DNA of 64,000 bases, taken from the NCBI RefSeq assembly GCF_026898095.1, contig NZ_CP114015.1:1054001-1118000 (forward strand), written 5' to 3'. Position 1 is the first letter of the stretch, and each line of letters starts with the position of its first letter. A program made the position numbers and the translations under genes. This document shows positions 40,338 to 50,269 of this stretch, piece after piece. Source of the stretch: Arthrobacter sp. ATA002 (GTDB lineage: Bacteria > Actinomycetota > Actinomycetes > Actinomycetales > Micrococcaceae). The notes under the pieces were generated by a model, which had not been told where the DNA came from, did no database searches, and saw only the letters and a program-made list of their open reading frames with translations.

Positions 40338-41935
40338 TTACTCGGCTGCGTACACGCCGGCCATCCAGTCTTCGACGTCCTCCGGGTTGCGCGGCAGGGC
40401 CGCGCTGAGATTGACGGGGCCGTCGGCCGTGATCAGGATGTCGTCTTCAATCCGGACACCGATGCCCCGGTACTCCTCGGGAACGGTCAGGTCCTCGTCC
40501 TTGAAGTACAGGCCCGGTTCGATGGTGAAGACCATGCCCTCGGTGATGACCCCGTCCAGGTACAGCTCCTGCGGGCCTGCGCACAGTCGTGGACATCCAT
40601 GCCCAAGTGGTGGCTGGTGCCGTGCGGCATCCAGCGCCGGTGCTGCTGGCCCTCGCTGGAGAGTGCTTCTTCGAGCGGAACGGGAAGCAGGCCCCAGCTG
40701 TCCAGCCGTTCGGCCAGCACCCGGACCGCCGCGGCATGGACGTCACGGAACTTGGCGCCCGGCGTGGCGGCGGCGAATCCGGCGTCGGCGGCGTCGAGCA
40801 CTGCCTGGTAGATCTTGCGCTGCACCGGGGAATAGCTGCCGTTGACCGGCACCGTGCGGGTGATGTCGGCGGTGTAGAGACTGTCTGCCTCCACGCCGGC
40901 GTCCAGGAGCAGCAGCTCACCGGCGTTGACGGTGCCGTTGTTGCGGATCCAGTGCAGGACGGTGGCATTGTTGCCAGCCGCGGCAATCGTGTCATAGCCG
41001 AGATCGTTGCCCTCTTCCCGGGCACGGGCAAAGAACGCGCCTTCAACGACGCGTTCGCCGCGGGGATGGGAGATCGCCCGGGGCAGGGCCTTGATGACCT
41101 CGGTAAAACCGTTGACCGTGGCAGCCACGGCGGCTTCCATCTGCTTGATTTCCCAGGCGTCCTTGATCAGGCGCAGCTCGGACAGCGCCTCGGTCAGTTC
41201 CCCGTCCAGGGCGTCGAGTGCGCTGAGGTCGGCGTTTTCCGGATCCATGGCGGTGTTGTAGCGCACGGTGTCCACCAGCGCGTCGACCATTTCATCGACC
41301 TTGCGCAGCAGGCGAACGGAGACGCCGCCGAACGTGGGATCGCCGACGTTGGAAGTGATCGCTGTTTCGGCCTCGTCCAGGTGGCGGGCCGGAAGGTCCA
41401 ACAGGGCGCTGACCTGCTCCAGGCCCAGCCGGGATCCGATCCAGAACGCGCCGTACCGGGCGTTGGAGTAGAACTCCTCGCTGTCGGTGCCGGCCAGCGG
41501 ACGGAAGTACAGGACGGCTGTATGGTTGCCGCCGTCGTCGCCCGTTCCGGGCTCCACCGGCTCCATCACCAGGATGGCATCGGGCTCCTGGTCCAGGCCG
41601 AGCCCGGTCATGTGCGCGAATCCGGAATGCGGGCGGAAACGGTAATCAGTGTCGTTGGAGCGCACCTTCAACGGTCCTGCCGGGATCACCAGCCGCTCAC
41701 CCGGGAAGCGTTCGGACAGCGCGCGGCGGCGCCGGGCGGCGTAGGGGGCAACCTCGGCGCGTGCCGGAAGCTCCACATCGCCGTCGGCCCAGCCGGTGGC
41801 CATGAACGCTTTGTAGGCCTCGTTGGAAGGTTTCTGGGAGCGGTTGTTCACGCGGTCATCCAGGGGCTGCCCTTCGGAGAGTTCTCCGAGTCCGGATGTA
41901 TCGGCGGTGGTCAGTGGATTCGCATCAGTAGTCAC
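40338..41935 (-). CDS. pepP: Xaa-Pro aminopeptidase, M24B family (one frameshift)
   Basis: A creatinase-fold, two-Mn aminopeptidase P of about 532 residues after correction. The N-terminal domain is recognisable by FRPHSGFAHMTGLGLDQEPD. Metal ligands are in LLLLDAGVEADSLYTADITR, then GTSHHLGMDVHD, and after the break in VFTIEPGLYF and GVRIEDDILIT. The frame is lost near 40570: one extra G on the plus strand (C on the coding strand) restores ARQELYLDGVITEGM. An N-terminal region of about 30 residues before YKAFMATGW is variable. It converges on the stress-protein gene across a terminator and diverges from the PHP gene. Confidence 0.9.
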
Positions 41936-42042
41936 TCCTCCATGGTCTCACTGCGCGTGCGGAGCGGCCAAACATCCGCAGTTGTTTTTGGTCCCGCGGT
42001 GCGCACGGCCCGGCGCCGTGCGGAACCAAGTAGATTGAGGGC

Positions 42043-42891
42043 GTGAGAATTGACCTGCACACCCACTCAACCGTGTCCGACGGAACCCAGCCGCCGGCGG
42101 AGGTGATGCGCTCCGCCGCGAAGGCGGGGCTGGACGCCGTGGCCCTGACAGACCACGATTCAACGGCGGGGTGGGAAGAAGCGGGGGATGCCGCCCGCGC
42201 GCTGGGGCTGACCCTGGTGCCGGGCATGGAGGTGTCCTGCCGCAGCAGCGAAGGCATCAGTGTCCATGTCCTGTCCTATCTGCATGATCCACGGCATCCC
42301 GGGCTGCTGGCAGAGATTGCCCGGTCGCGGACGGCCCGTGTATCGCGGGCCGAGCTGATGGTGCAGCGCCTTGCGGAGGACTTTCCGATTAACTGGGAAC
42401 TCGTCCAGGAACATGTTGCCCCGGGAGCGACCATCGGGAGGCCGCACATCGCCGATGCCCTGGTTGCGGCGGGCGTGGTTCCCAACCGTTCGGCGGCGTT
42501 TTCCGGCATCCTTACCGCCCGTTCCCGCTACTTCGTTGCCCACTACGCCCCGGACCCGGCCCGTGCCGTGGAACTGATCCGGCAGGCCGGAGGGGTACCG
42601 GTGTTCGCGCATCCGGTGGCCTCTTCACGGGGGCGCGTGGTGGGCGAGGAAACCTTCCACGAGATGATCGACGCCGGACTGCTGGGCGTGGAGATAGACC
42701 ACCGGGACAATCCGCCTGAGGGCCGGGCCTGGCTGCAGCAGCTGGCGGCGGAAAACTCCCTGCTGGTGACCGGTTCCAGCGATTACCACGGAACGGGCAA
42801 GCCGAACCTGCTCGGTGAATTCACCACCGCGCCGGAGGTCCTGGAGAAAATCACGGCGCTGGGCACCGGTTCACCCGCCGTCCGTCCCTGA
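42043..42891 (+). CDS. PHP-domain phosphoesterase
   Basis: A 282-residue stand-alone PHP protein. The metal-binding motifs DLHTHSTVSDG, LTDHDSTAGWEEA, the VPGMEVSC Glu, FAHPVASSRG and SSDYHGTG are all present, so it should be an active metallophosphoesterase. Length and arrangement resemble the YciV/TrpH group, for which E. coli RNase AM (5'-3' exonuclease acting on 3',5'-bisphosphonucleotides and short RNA) is the characterised member; the exact substrate here is inferred. GTG at 42043 is the only good start. It is divergent from the aminopeptidase and followed by a 344-bp gap. Confidence 0.88.
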   Translation: MRIDLHTHSTVSDGTQPPAEVMRSAAKAGLDAVALTDHDSTAGWEEAGDAARALGLTLVPGMEVSCRSSEGISVHVLSYLHDPRHPGLLAEIARSRTARVSRAELMVQRLAEDFPINWELVQEHVAPGATIGRPHIADALVAAGVVPNRSAAFSGILTARSRYFVAHYAPDPARAVELIRQAGGVPVFAHPVASSRGRVVGEETFHEMIDAGLLGVEIDHRDNPPEGRAWLQQLAAENSLLVTGSSDYHGTGKPNLLGEFTTAPEVLEKITALGTGSPAVRP

Positions 42892-43235
42892 AAATGCCGG
42901 ATATTTAGCGGAAACTTCTTGCAATTCCAAGTGCCGCAATAACTCTGCTAGCTTTGAAAAGTCCAATGACGTCTTGGGGGACGGCATCGGATGGGGATGC
43001 ATCGAGCATTCTTCGGGCAGCACAAACGCCGCCCGCCGCGGTTTGAGCCGATGCTCACCGCTTTTCGTCAGCAACGCTGTATGCGCTGCTGCCCCGTGGA
43101 CAGGCTGCCCTCCAGCGGAATTCCGATTCCGGACTCCGCTCGGGCGCGCGTGCCGTCCGGGCCCGCCGGAATGCGGTTGACGGCCTTAGTGCAGCAATTA
43201 CCCGCGCCGTTTTTTTGCGCGGGGGAGAGGGAACT
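42892..43235 (+). promoter_or_regulatory. 344-bp leader of the SSS symporter gene with hairpin next to the ribosome-binding site
   Basis: No gene is apparent. Around 42915-42955 lies an AT-richer patch with TTGCAA (42917-42922) that could be a -35; no convincing -10 follows. At the end CCCGCGC (43201-43207) can pair with GCGCGGG (43217-43223) around a 9-nt loop containing seven T residues. The right arm directly joins the ribosome-binding site (GGGGAGAGGG at about 43222-43231), so folding could limit ribosome access. Confidence 0.4.
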
Positions 43236-44911
43236 GTGCCGAACGAAGGATTGGATCTTTATCAACTGGGGGGATGGACAGTAATAGCGCTGTTTGTCCT
43301 GTTTTACGGTGGAACATTTCTCATGTCCACACTAATCGGGAAAAGAACGAGAATGCCGACGGGTATATGACCGCCGGCAATAAGGTCGGTTTCGGTGTCT
43401 CGGCCGCCAGCATGACGGCCACGTGGATCTGGGCATCTTCCATGTACGCATCGGCAACATCGGGTTACACCTACGGCATTTCCGGTCCGATCCATTACGG
43501 GCTGTGGGGAGCCCTGATGATCCTGTTTATCTACCCCTTTGGCAGGCGGATCCGCAAGGTGGCACCCAAGGCCCACACGCTGGCCGAAGTCATGCGTGCC
43601 CGGCACGGGAAATCCAGCCAGTTGATGCTCGCCGGCTCAAACGTGGTGGGCAGCGTCATCTCGCTGACGTCGAACTTTATTGCCGGCGGCGCACTGGTGG
43701 CGCTTCTTTCTCCGTTCAGCTTCCAGCAGGGTATTGTCGCTGTCGCCGCGGGTGTCCTGCTGTATACCCTCTGGTCCGGGTTCCGCGCATCGGTGCTGAC
43801 CGACTTCGCCCAGGTTGTTGCCATGCTCGGCGCCGTCGTCGTCATTATCCCGGTGGTGTTCTTCGCCGCCGGCGGCCCCTCCATGTTTGAAGCCGGTGCC
43901 GCCAACCTCACCGCCGAGCAATCAAACTTCTTCTCCTCCGAGGCCTTCCTCAACCAGGGCGCACCGTACATTGCGGCGGTCCTGGCCTACGCCATCGGCA
44001 ATCAGACCATCGCCCAGCGCCTGTTCGCCGTGCGCGAGGACCTGATCAAGAAAACGTTCGTCACCGCCACGGTGGGCTACGGCGCCACCGTTATCGGCAT
44101 CGGCATGCTTGGCGTCATGGCGCTGTACCTGGGAGTGAACCCGGTCGACAACGACGTGAATAACCTGATTCCGCAGATGGCCACCACTTACCTCACCCCG
44201 ATCCTGCTGGGTGTCTTCTTCATCATGATCCTCGGCTCGCTTTCCTCCACCGCCGACTCGGATCTTTCCGCGCTGTCCTCCATCATGATGGCCGACGTCT
44301 ACGGCCAGAACATCGCCAAGCGCGGCAAAGCCAAGCCCAAGACCATGCTCCTGATCGGCCGGCTGTCCATGGTGGTGGCCACCGGTGCCGGGCTCTACTT
44401 CGCCAGCGGCCAGCTCAACATCCTGGACCTGCTGGTCTTCGTGGGCGCGTTGTGGGGCGCCCTGGTCTTCCCGGTGCTGGCCAGCTTCTACTGGAACAAA
44501 GTCACCAACAAGGCCTTCACCGTGTCGGTCCTGGCCGCCCTTGCCGCGTTTATCCCGGTGCGCTTTGCCTGGTTCTCCATGGACGGGGCCACGGGCTACA
44601 TCTTCGATGCCGTGTCAGTGGTTGGCATCGGCGTGGTCCTGGGGCTGATGGCTTTCGGCTTCTTTGGACTGAAACCGGCGCTCTTCATCGGTGCCGCGGG
44701 CGCCGTTGCCGCGGCGCCGTTTGTGATGGGGTTCCTGCACGACTACGAAGTGCTCACCGGTTCGCTGGTGGCCTACGCCGTCAGCACCGTTGTCTGCTAC
44801 TTGATGTCGGTCCGCAGCACCACGGAGTTTGACTTCGACACGATCCAGCAGCGCATCGGTGACTTTGACACCCGCACCCCCGCCGAGACCATCGCCGCCG
44901 CGAAGTCCTGA
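43236..44911 (+). CDS. Sodium:solute symporter family (SSS) transporter (one frameshift)
   Basis: A permease of about 558 residues and 13-14 helices. Translation from GTG 43236 (GAGAGGGA upstream) gives PNEGLDLYQLGGWTVIALF, the first helix, up to a break at about 43355. One missing base there joins it to DGYMTAGNKVGFGVSAASM and the rest of the protein. Na+-site regions (ATWIWASSMYASATSGYTYG and the LGSLSSTADSDLSALSS stretch, which carries the Ser/Thr cluster) are present. The N-terminal part recalls urea/DUR3-like or short-chain-acid SSS carriers; the solute cannot be fixed from sequence. A 43-aa companion gene follows. Confidence 0.85.
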
Positions 44912-44942
44912 TCCTCTTCCCACCGACTTAAGGAGAACCCTG

Positions 44943-45074
44943 ATGGCCACCTTCTGGCTCACTGTCTACGTCCTGGTCTGGCCCGTTATCGTTGCCGGCG
45001 TCCTGCTGCAGATTGTCCGCGCATTCTTCCGTGACTGGATCCAGTCACGGAAGGAGGGACGAAGCATCATCTAG
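44943..45074 (+). CDS. Small single-helix companion of the SSS symporter
   Basis: A 43-residue protein with one hydrophobic helix (WLTVYVLVWPVIVAGVLLQIV) and a basic tail (FRDWIQSRKEGRSII). AAGGAGAA lies eight bases before ATG 44943, 31 bp after the symporter stop. Small proteins of this kind, named putative transporter small subunit in databases, often follow SSS carriers; I recognise the pattern but know of no demonstrated role. It could stabilise the carrier or be an unrelated peptide. It is too short for many gene callers. Confidence 0.8.
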   Translation: MATFWLTVYVLVWPVIVAGVLLQIVRAFFRDWIQSRKEGRSII

Positions 45075-45223
45075 GCACTTCATCACGGGCTGTGCCGCAC
45101 AGCGCCGCCGGAGCAGGACCGGACCTGCACCGGCGGCGCGGTTTTCGCTCCGCCGGCCAGCCAACAAGGACTTTGGCGGGGGCAGGCGTGGACGTTTCCC
45201 CGCCCTCACCGGCTGCGGCAGCG

Positions 45224-46151
45224 CTAACCGGCGGCGTCGGCTGCCACTGCCGCAGTTCCGGCGTCGGCAGCCGCAGCCGCAGCGACAGCCTCTGCCGGAA
45301 CCAGCTCCGCAGCGTGGCCGAGCCGCCTGGACATCACCTCGATGGCCTGGGGATTTGCGTCCACGCAGACAAACCTGCGGTTCAGTTTCGCGGCAACGGC
45401 GCCCAGGGTGCCGGAGCCGGCAAAGAAATCCAGGACCCAGTCGCCCTCGCGGCTGCTGGCGGCCACGGTGCGGCGGAGCAGCCCCTCAGGTTTCTGGGTG
45501 GGGTACCCGGTTTTTCCTGCCCGTGGGCGACACGATGGTGTGCCACCAGACATCCGTGGGGAGCTTCCCGAGGGCCACCTTCTCGGGGGTGACCAGGCCC
45601 GGGGCCATATACGGCTCCCGGTCCACCTCCGCATTGTCGAAGTGGTAGGCCGCCGGATTCTTGACGTAGACCAGGATGTTGTCGTGCTTGGCGGGCCAGC
45701 GGTTCTTGGCCCGTCCGCCGTAGTCATAGGCCCAAATGATCTCATTGAGGAAGCAGTCACGGCCGAACAGGGCATCCAGCATGACCTTGGCGTAGTGCAC
45801 CTCACGGTAATCCAGGTGCACGTACAGCGTGCCGTCATCGGCCAGGAGCCGCCATGCTTCAGCCAGCCGGGGTTCCAGGAACGCCCAGTAGTCCTCAAAG
45901 GCGTCGTCGTAACTGGAAAGCAGCCCCTTGACCGTGCTGTAGCTGCGGCCTTTGAAGCCCACGCGGTCCCCGGTGCCGTCGGCGCTGCGGACCATCGTGG
46001 TTTGCTGGCGCCGCTGCGACCGTCCGGTGTTGAACGGGGGATCCACGTAGATCATGGTGAAGGCGCCGTCCGGCAGGGTTGGGAGGAACACCGCGTTGTC
46101 CGCGTGCACCACCAGCGAGCTGCCGTCCGGCGTCCAAAGGGGGATGCTCAT
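45224..46151 (-). CDS. Site-specific DNA methyltransferase, beta-class N4/N6 type (frameshifted, net two bases)
   Basis: An amino-methyltransferase with the beta-class order: catalytic YVDPPFNTGRS (motif IV) first, SAM motif DFFAGSGTLGAVAAKL near the end. From ATG 46151 (MSIPLWTPDGSSL) the frame runs to 45486; the C-terminal part (KTGYPTQKPEGLLRR onward) is in another frame. The break lies at the T5/A5 run at 45511-45515. Either two bases are missing (giving GREKTGYPTQKP, the usual wording) or one is extra (GRKTGYPT). Corrected length is about 309 residues. It follows the helicase by 19 bp. No restriction endonuclease lies nearby, so it looks like an orphan regulatory or housekeeping methyltransferase. 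Confidence 0.85.
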
Positions 46152-46170
46152 GTGCTGTGGAGCCGCCGTG

Positions 46171-47846
46171 CTAGTCGGCTGCGCGGGCAGAGTCGCCCAC
46201 AACTTCGCCGTTACGGCGGCGGGTGCGTGTGCGGCTGCGGCGGGGCCGGTCGGCGGAAGCATCTGCTGCCGCAGGTCCTCCCGCGGCGGGCTCAGCCGAG
46301 CGCGCCGGCGCGGCCTGCTGGTCGCTGGAGCGGCGCGGACCTTCACGCTTCCCGGACCGGTCACCGCTGCGGGGATTCTCGCCGCGGGCTGCGCCGGAAC
46401 GGGTCCGGTCACGGCCGCGGCCGCTGTCGCGGGCAGGAGCGGCTGCGTTCCTCTTGCCGGTCTCGCCCAGATCCTCGATCTTCTCGGCATCGATACCGGC
46501 GTGGGTGCGCTTGTTGCGCGGCAGCCGGCCCTTGGTGCCCGCGGGGATGTCCAGATCAGTGTAGAGGTGCGGAGACGAGGAATACGTCTCCACCGGCTCC
46601 GCCTGGTCCAGGCCCAGGGCCCGGTTGATCAGGCCCCAGCGGGGAACATCGTCCCAGTCCACGAACGTGACGGCCGTACCCTTGTTGCCGGCGCGGCCGG
46701 TGCGGCCCACTCGGTGCAGGTAGGTCTTTTCGTCTTCGGGGCACTGGTAGTTGATGACGTGGGTGACGTCGTCGACGTCGATGCCGCGCGCGGCGACGTC
46801 GGTCGCGACGAGGACATCGACTTTCTCGTTGCGGAAGGCGCGCATCGCCTGTTCGCGGGCGCCCTGGCCCAGGTCGCCGTGCATCGCGGCGACGGCGAAA
46901 CCGCGGTCCGTCAGTTCCTCGGAAAGCTTGGCGGCCGTGCGCTTGGTCTTGGTGAAAATGATCGTGCGGCCCCGGCCCTCGGCCTGCAGGATGCGCGAGA
47001 CCACTTCGCTCTTGTCCAGGTTGTGGGCGCGGTAGACCACCTGGCGGATGTCCTTCTTCGTCAGGCCTTCGTCGTCGGGATCCGCTGCCCGGATGTGCGT
47101 GGGCTTGGTCATGTAGCGCCGGGCCATGGCAACGACGGCGCCGGGCATGGTGGCCGAGAACAGGAGCGTCTGGCGGACGGCGGGCGTGGCTGCCATCAGG
47201 GTTTCGACGTCGGGCAGGAAGCCGAGGTCCAGCATTTCGTCGGCCTCGTCGAGGACGACAATGCGGACGTTTTTCAGCGAGAGGTGCTTCTTGTTGTACA
47301 GGTCAATGAGGCGCCCGGGGTGCCAACCACGATTTCCACGCCTGCGGTGAGGGCTTCGATCTGCGGCTCGTAGGCGCGGCCGCCGTAGATGGTGACGATG
47401 CGGGCACCGCGGCGCTTGGCCGCGGTGGAGAGGTCCCCGGCCACCTGGACGGCGAGTTCACGGGTGGGGACCACGATCAGGGCCTGCGGGGCGCCGGGAA
47501 CCGCCAGGGAGGCGTAGGCCTCGTCGTCGGGGGCGATGACGCGCTGGATGGCGGGGATGCCGAAGCCCAGCGTCTTGCCGGTGCCGGTCTTGGCCTGGCC
47601 GATGATGTCGTGGCCGCCCAGGGCGACGGGCAGCGTCATGGACTGAATCGGGAAGGGATGGGTGATCCCGGCCTCGGTCAGTGACTGCACGATGTCGGAG
47701 CGGACGCCGAAATCAGCGAACGTCAGATGTGGAATTTCCGCCGCTGCCTGTGAGGTGGCGAGGGTCTCGGCCACGTTCAAAGCTTCATTGCTGTCATCAG
47801 CGGTGAGGTGACGGTTCTCGTCTACCTGGGAGAGTTCAGTGTTCAA
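46171..47846 (-). CDS. rhlE: DEAD-box RNA helicase, RhlE-like (one frameshift)
   Basis: An ATP-dependent RNA helicase. The Q-motif region (FADFGVRSDIVQSLTEAGI), motif I GQAKTGTGKTLGF, Ia VVPTRELAVQ, Ib VVGTPG, II DEADEML, III FSATMPG and VI HRVGRTGRAG are all readable. The frame breaks inside motif Ib near 47314-47320; one extra G on the coding strand gives GTPGRLIDLYNKKHL. The C-terminal tail of about 130 residues is Arg/Ser/Gly/Pro-rich and basic. Corrected length is 558 residues. The N-terminus as called begins at a TTG (47846) because a stop lies immediately upstream; this is weak. It is first in a likely pair with the methyltransferase. Confidence 0.9.
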
Positions 47847-48175
47847 TTAAATACCGTTCAGTTAGGCATCGCGGCGTCACGCTCGACGAGTGGCTGTACT
47901 AGCCCATACCGGAGCGGATGGCGCACGCATGATGCGTCCAGCGGAAGCCGATCGCGGGCTAACAACTGCAGGTCCGCCGCGGTGCATCGGGCACGGGCGG
48001 CGGCCGAAAATATCAAGATCGCGTAGGTATTGCGGGTCTGGCTAAGGTCTATCAAAGGTGTGTGAGACGACCGGGCATCCTTTTACTACCCAACAAGTCT
48101 AACCGGTGGTCGTGCGTGAGGGCGCATTGGGGCGGGTGCGCCGCCCGGGCGGCCGCTGGCGGTACGCTGAACTTC
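47847..48175. promoter_or_regulatory. 329-bp divergent intergenic region between the helicase and ferritin-like genes
   Basis: No gene, RNA or strong hairpin is visible. It holds an AT-rich patch (TTCAATTAAATACC near 47842-47855) adjoining the helicase start, where a -10-like TATTTA on the minus strand would suit a short or leaderless transcript, and a mixed region of unremarkable composition beside the ferritin-like gene. I cannot assign promoters with confidence. Confidence 0.3.
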
Positions 48176-48899
48176 ATGACGAACCGGACCCGTCCCGATC
48201 CCCTGCCCCTCAGGCGCCGGAGCTGCAGGAGCCTTCCCTGACGCCGCCGAGCTGTACCGCCGCTTCCTGGCGGATCTTTTCGGAGTGATGGCCTACGGCG
48301 AACTCTCGGCTTTTGAACGGATGTCGTCCGACGCGCGGTTTTCGCCGACCCTGCATGACCGCACGGTCCTGGGCCGGCTCGCCGTACGGGAATACGAACA
48401 TTTTGAGCGGGTGAGCGGGCACCTGGAAACGCTTGGCCTTGATCCTGAAACCGCTATGCAGCCGTTCCAGGCCTCCGTTGATGCCTTCCATGACCGGACC
48501 CGGCCTGCGGACTGGTTTGAGTCACTGATGAAGTTCTATGTCACGGACGGTATTTCCGACGATTTTTACCAGGCCGTGGCATCGCGCCTTGATCCCGTGA
48601 CAGCGGAGCTGGTACTGGGGCTGCAGGAGGCTGAGCCGACTGGCGCGGTCCTTGAGACGCGGCTGCGGCAGGCGCTGGCCGATGATCCCCGGCTGTCCTC
48701 GCGGCTTGCGCTGTGGGGCCGCCGGCTGGTCGGTGAAGCCCTGACGCAGGCCCAGCGTGTCGTCCTGGAACGCGCCGTCCTGGGCGGACTGCTGCAGGAC
48801 ACGGACCAGGGCCTCTATGGGGATGAACTCAAAAACGTCTTCGCTTCGCTGACGCGCAACCACTCGCGCCGCATGAGCAGGCTGGGCCTCACCGCCTAA
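48176..48899 (+). CDS. MiaE-like ferritin-fold protein (two frameshifts near the N-terminus)
   Basis: From ELYRRFLADLFGVMAYGELS to the end the protein shows a ferritin-like helical bundle with Glu at GELSAFE and REYEHFERV (E-x2-H) and later ELVLGLQEAEP and RNHSRRM, resembling the tRNA-hydroxylase MiaE-like group next to the RhlE-type helicase in mycobacteria (Rv3210c). ATG 48176 is out of frame; one base added near 48181 and one near 48236-48240 gives MTEPDPSRSPAPQAPELQEP then SLDAAELYRRF, about 241 residues. Without correction the first start is GTG 48285, which would drop helix 1. tRNA hydroxylation is not demonstrated for actinobacterial members. Confidence 0.8.
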
Positions 48900-48939
48900 G
48901 CGCACCGGCCGGCTGGCTCCGGCGCGGAGATTCCGCCGG

Positions 48940-49242
48940 CTAAAGGCGCAGCAGCCGTTCCAGTTCCGCGGTGTCCCGCGCCTCGCGGGCCGGACCCGTG
49001 ACGAGCGCACCGGTGACGGCGGTGACAGCGGCGGCTGCGGGGGGAAGTGCCCACACGAGCCAGTGCAGGTCCGGATCCGAACCGGCGCCGGCCAGCTGCA
49101 ATGCGATCCAGAGCAGCAGGCCGGCGGCCAGGGCCAGGCCCGGGAGCAGGAAGATGCCGTAGCGGGACCGCCGCCGGTCAGCACCCCACACAATGAAGCC
49201 GGCTGCCGCGGAGGCAGCAGCGGCAACAAGCAGGCTGGCCAT
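48940..49242 (-). CDS. Hypothetical small membrane protein
   Basis: A 100-residue protein with three hydrophobic segments (about residues 2-20, 29-50 and 66-83) and a short charged C-terminus (AREARDTAELERLLRL). I do not recognise a family. It follows DUF3107 by 25 bp on the same strand and is convergent with the ferritin-like gene. In mycobacteria the position between Rv3210c and DUF3107 also holds a small uncharacterised protein (Rv3209), though I cannot claim homology. Confidence 0.72.
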   Translation of the reverse strand: MASLLVAAAASAAAGFIVWGADRRRSRYGIFLLPGLALAAGLLLWIALQLAGAGSDPDLHWLVWALPPAAAAVTAVTGALVTGPAREARDTAELERLLRL

Positions 49243-49267
49243 CTTTCCCTACCGCCCGTTCCGGGGC

Positions 49268-49492
49268 CTAGAGGGCGCCGAAGCCGACGCGCCGTACCTC
49301 TTCAGCTCCGATTTCGACGTAGCCGATCACACCGGCGGGAACCATGATGAGCCTGCCCTTGTCGTCCTTCAGGCGCAGTTCCTTCGGTGCGTTGAGGGCC
49401 TCGGCCACCAGATCGGCAACGGCGTCGGCGTTCTGGCTCGACTCAAAGACAATTTCGCGGCCAACATTCTGAATACCGATTTTTACTTCCAC
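49268..49492 (-). CDS. DUF3107 small protein
   Basis: A 74-residue protein, MEVKIGIQNVGREIVFES then ALNAPKELRLKDDKGRL and YVEIGAEEVRRVGFG, which is the DUF3107 pattern (TB9.4, Rv3208A in M. tuberculosis). It looks like a small beta-alpha-beta domain. Function unknown; it is nearly always next to the TetR gene seen here. ATG 49492 has a GGAGG stretch (reverse of CCTCC) upstream. Confidence 0.9.
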   Translation of the reverse strand: MEVKIGIQNVGREIVFESSQNADAVADLVAEALNAPKELRLKDDKGRLIMVPAGVIGYVEIGAEEVRRVGFGAL

Positions 49493-49538
49493 CGTGGTGC
49501 CTCCTGTATTAATGAACGTATCCGGTTCGAAATCTACT

Positions 49539-50152
49539 CTAGATCTCCTTGGGGAACCGGCTGATTCCGCGCCAAGCTAAACGGTAAATGAGTTCCGAGG
49601 CCGCGTCGATGTCCAGGTCTCCCTCGGTTTCCAGCCAATAGCGGGCGCTGACCTGCGCCATTCCGGCCAGGCCGCGGCCCAGCAGCGTGGCTTCCACGGG
49701 CGAAAGCTTGGTGTCCTCGGCGATCACCCCGGCGATACTGCTGGCGAACCGGGCATTGAACTCCTCAATCCGGGCACTGACTTCCACATCGTTCGTCAGA
49801 TCTGACTCAAAGACGAGGCGGTGGCCCTGGCTGTCCTGCGCCACGAACCGGAAGTAGGCGCGCATCGTCTCCCGGACCCGCAGCTTGTTGTCCGTGGTGG
49901 AGTTCAGCGCCGATGTGAGGAACTCCGTGAGTGTGCTCAAGTGGTTCTCCAGCAGGGCCAGGTACAGCTCGCGCTTACCAGGAAAATGCTGGTACAGCAC
50001 CGGTTTGCTGACGCGGGCGGCTTCGGCGATGTCGTCCATTGCCGCCCCGTGAAAACCGTTGCTGACGAAGACCTCCTGCGCGGCGCTCAGCAGTTGGCGG
50101 CGGCGCTCCTCCGGGGCAGCCTGATCGGTTTGCCGGTTTGCTGGTTGCTCAC
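49539..50152 (-). CDS. TetR-family transcriptional regulator (probable frameshift near the N-terminus)
   Basis: The DNA-binding helix-turn-helix is GFHGAAMDDIAEAARVSKPVLYQHFPGKRELYL, read across FHGAAMDDIAEAARVSKP and VLYQHFPGKRELY, followed by a ligand-binding domain. The frame is open to an ATG at 50231, but that start lies in the promoter area of divergent moeZ and gives an unlikely N-terminus. GTG 50152 with GGAGAGG upstream gives VSNQQTGKPIRLP, one frame off; one extra C in the run at 50113-50116 leads directly into PEERRRQLLSAAQ. Corrected length is 204 residues. It corresponds to Rv3208. It likely controls itself and the divergent moeZ, though no operator was seen. Confidence 0.82.
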
Positions 50153-50269
50153 GTAGTTCGACCTCTCCAAGGCACCCGGGCCAGGGCGCCCGGACAACGG
50201 ACTTCAGTTTACCCGCGGGTAATAAGTGCAACAGGTCCGGCTGCGTGAATGGGTACTACATTGGAACCC

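Noticed and set aside
45224..47846. Methyltransferase plus helicase as a restriction-modification or phage-defence module
   Set aside because: The helicase is a standard DEAD-box RNA helicase of a conserved core locus, not a type III Res or defence helicase, and no nuclease or other defence gene is nearby.
48106..48288. 60-residue plus-strand frame upstream of the ferritin-like gene as a separate small gene
   Set aside because: Its second half matches the missing N-terminal part of the ferritin-like protein in the intermediate frame, so it is a piece of that gene; the first half lacks start signals.
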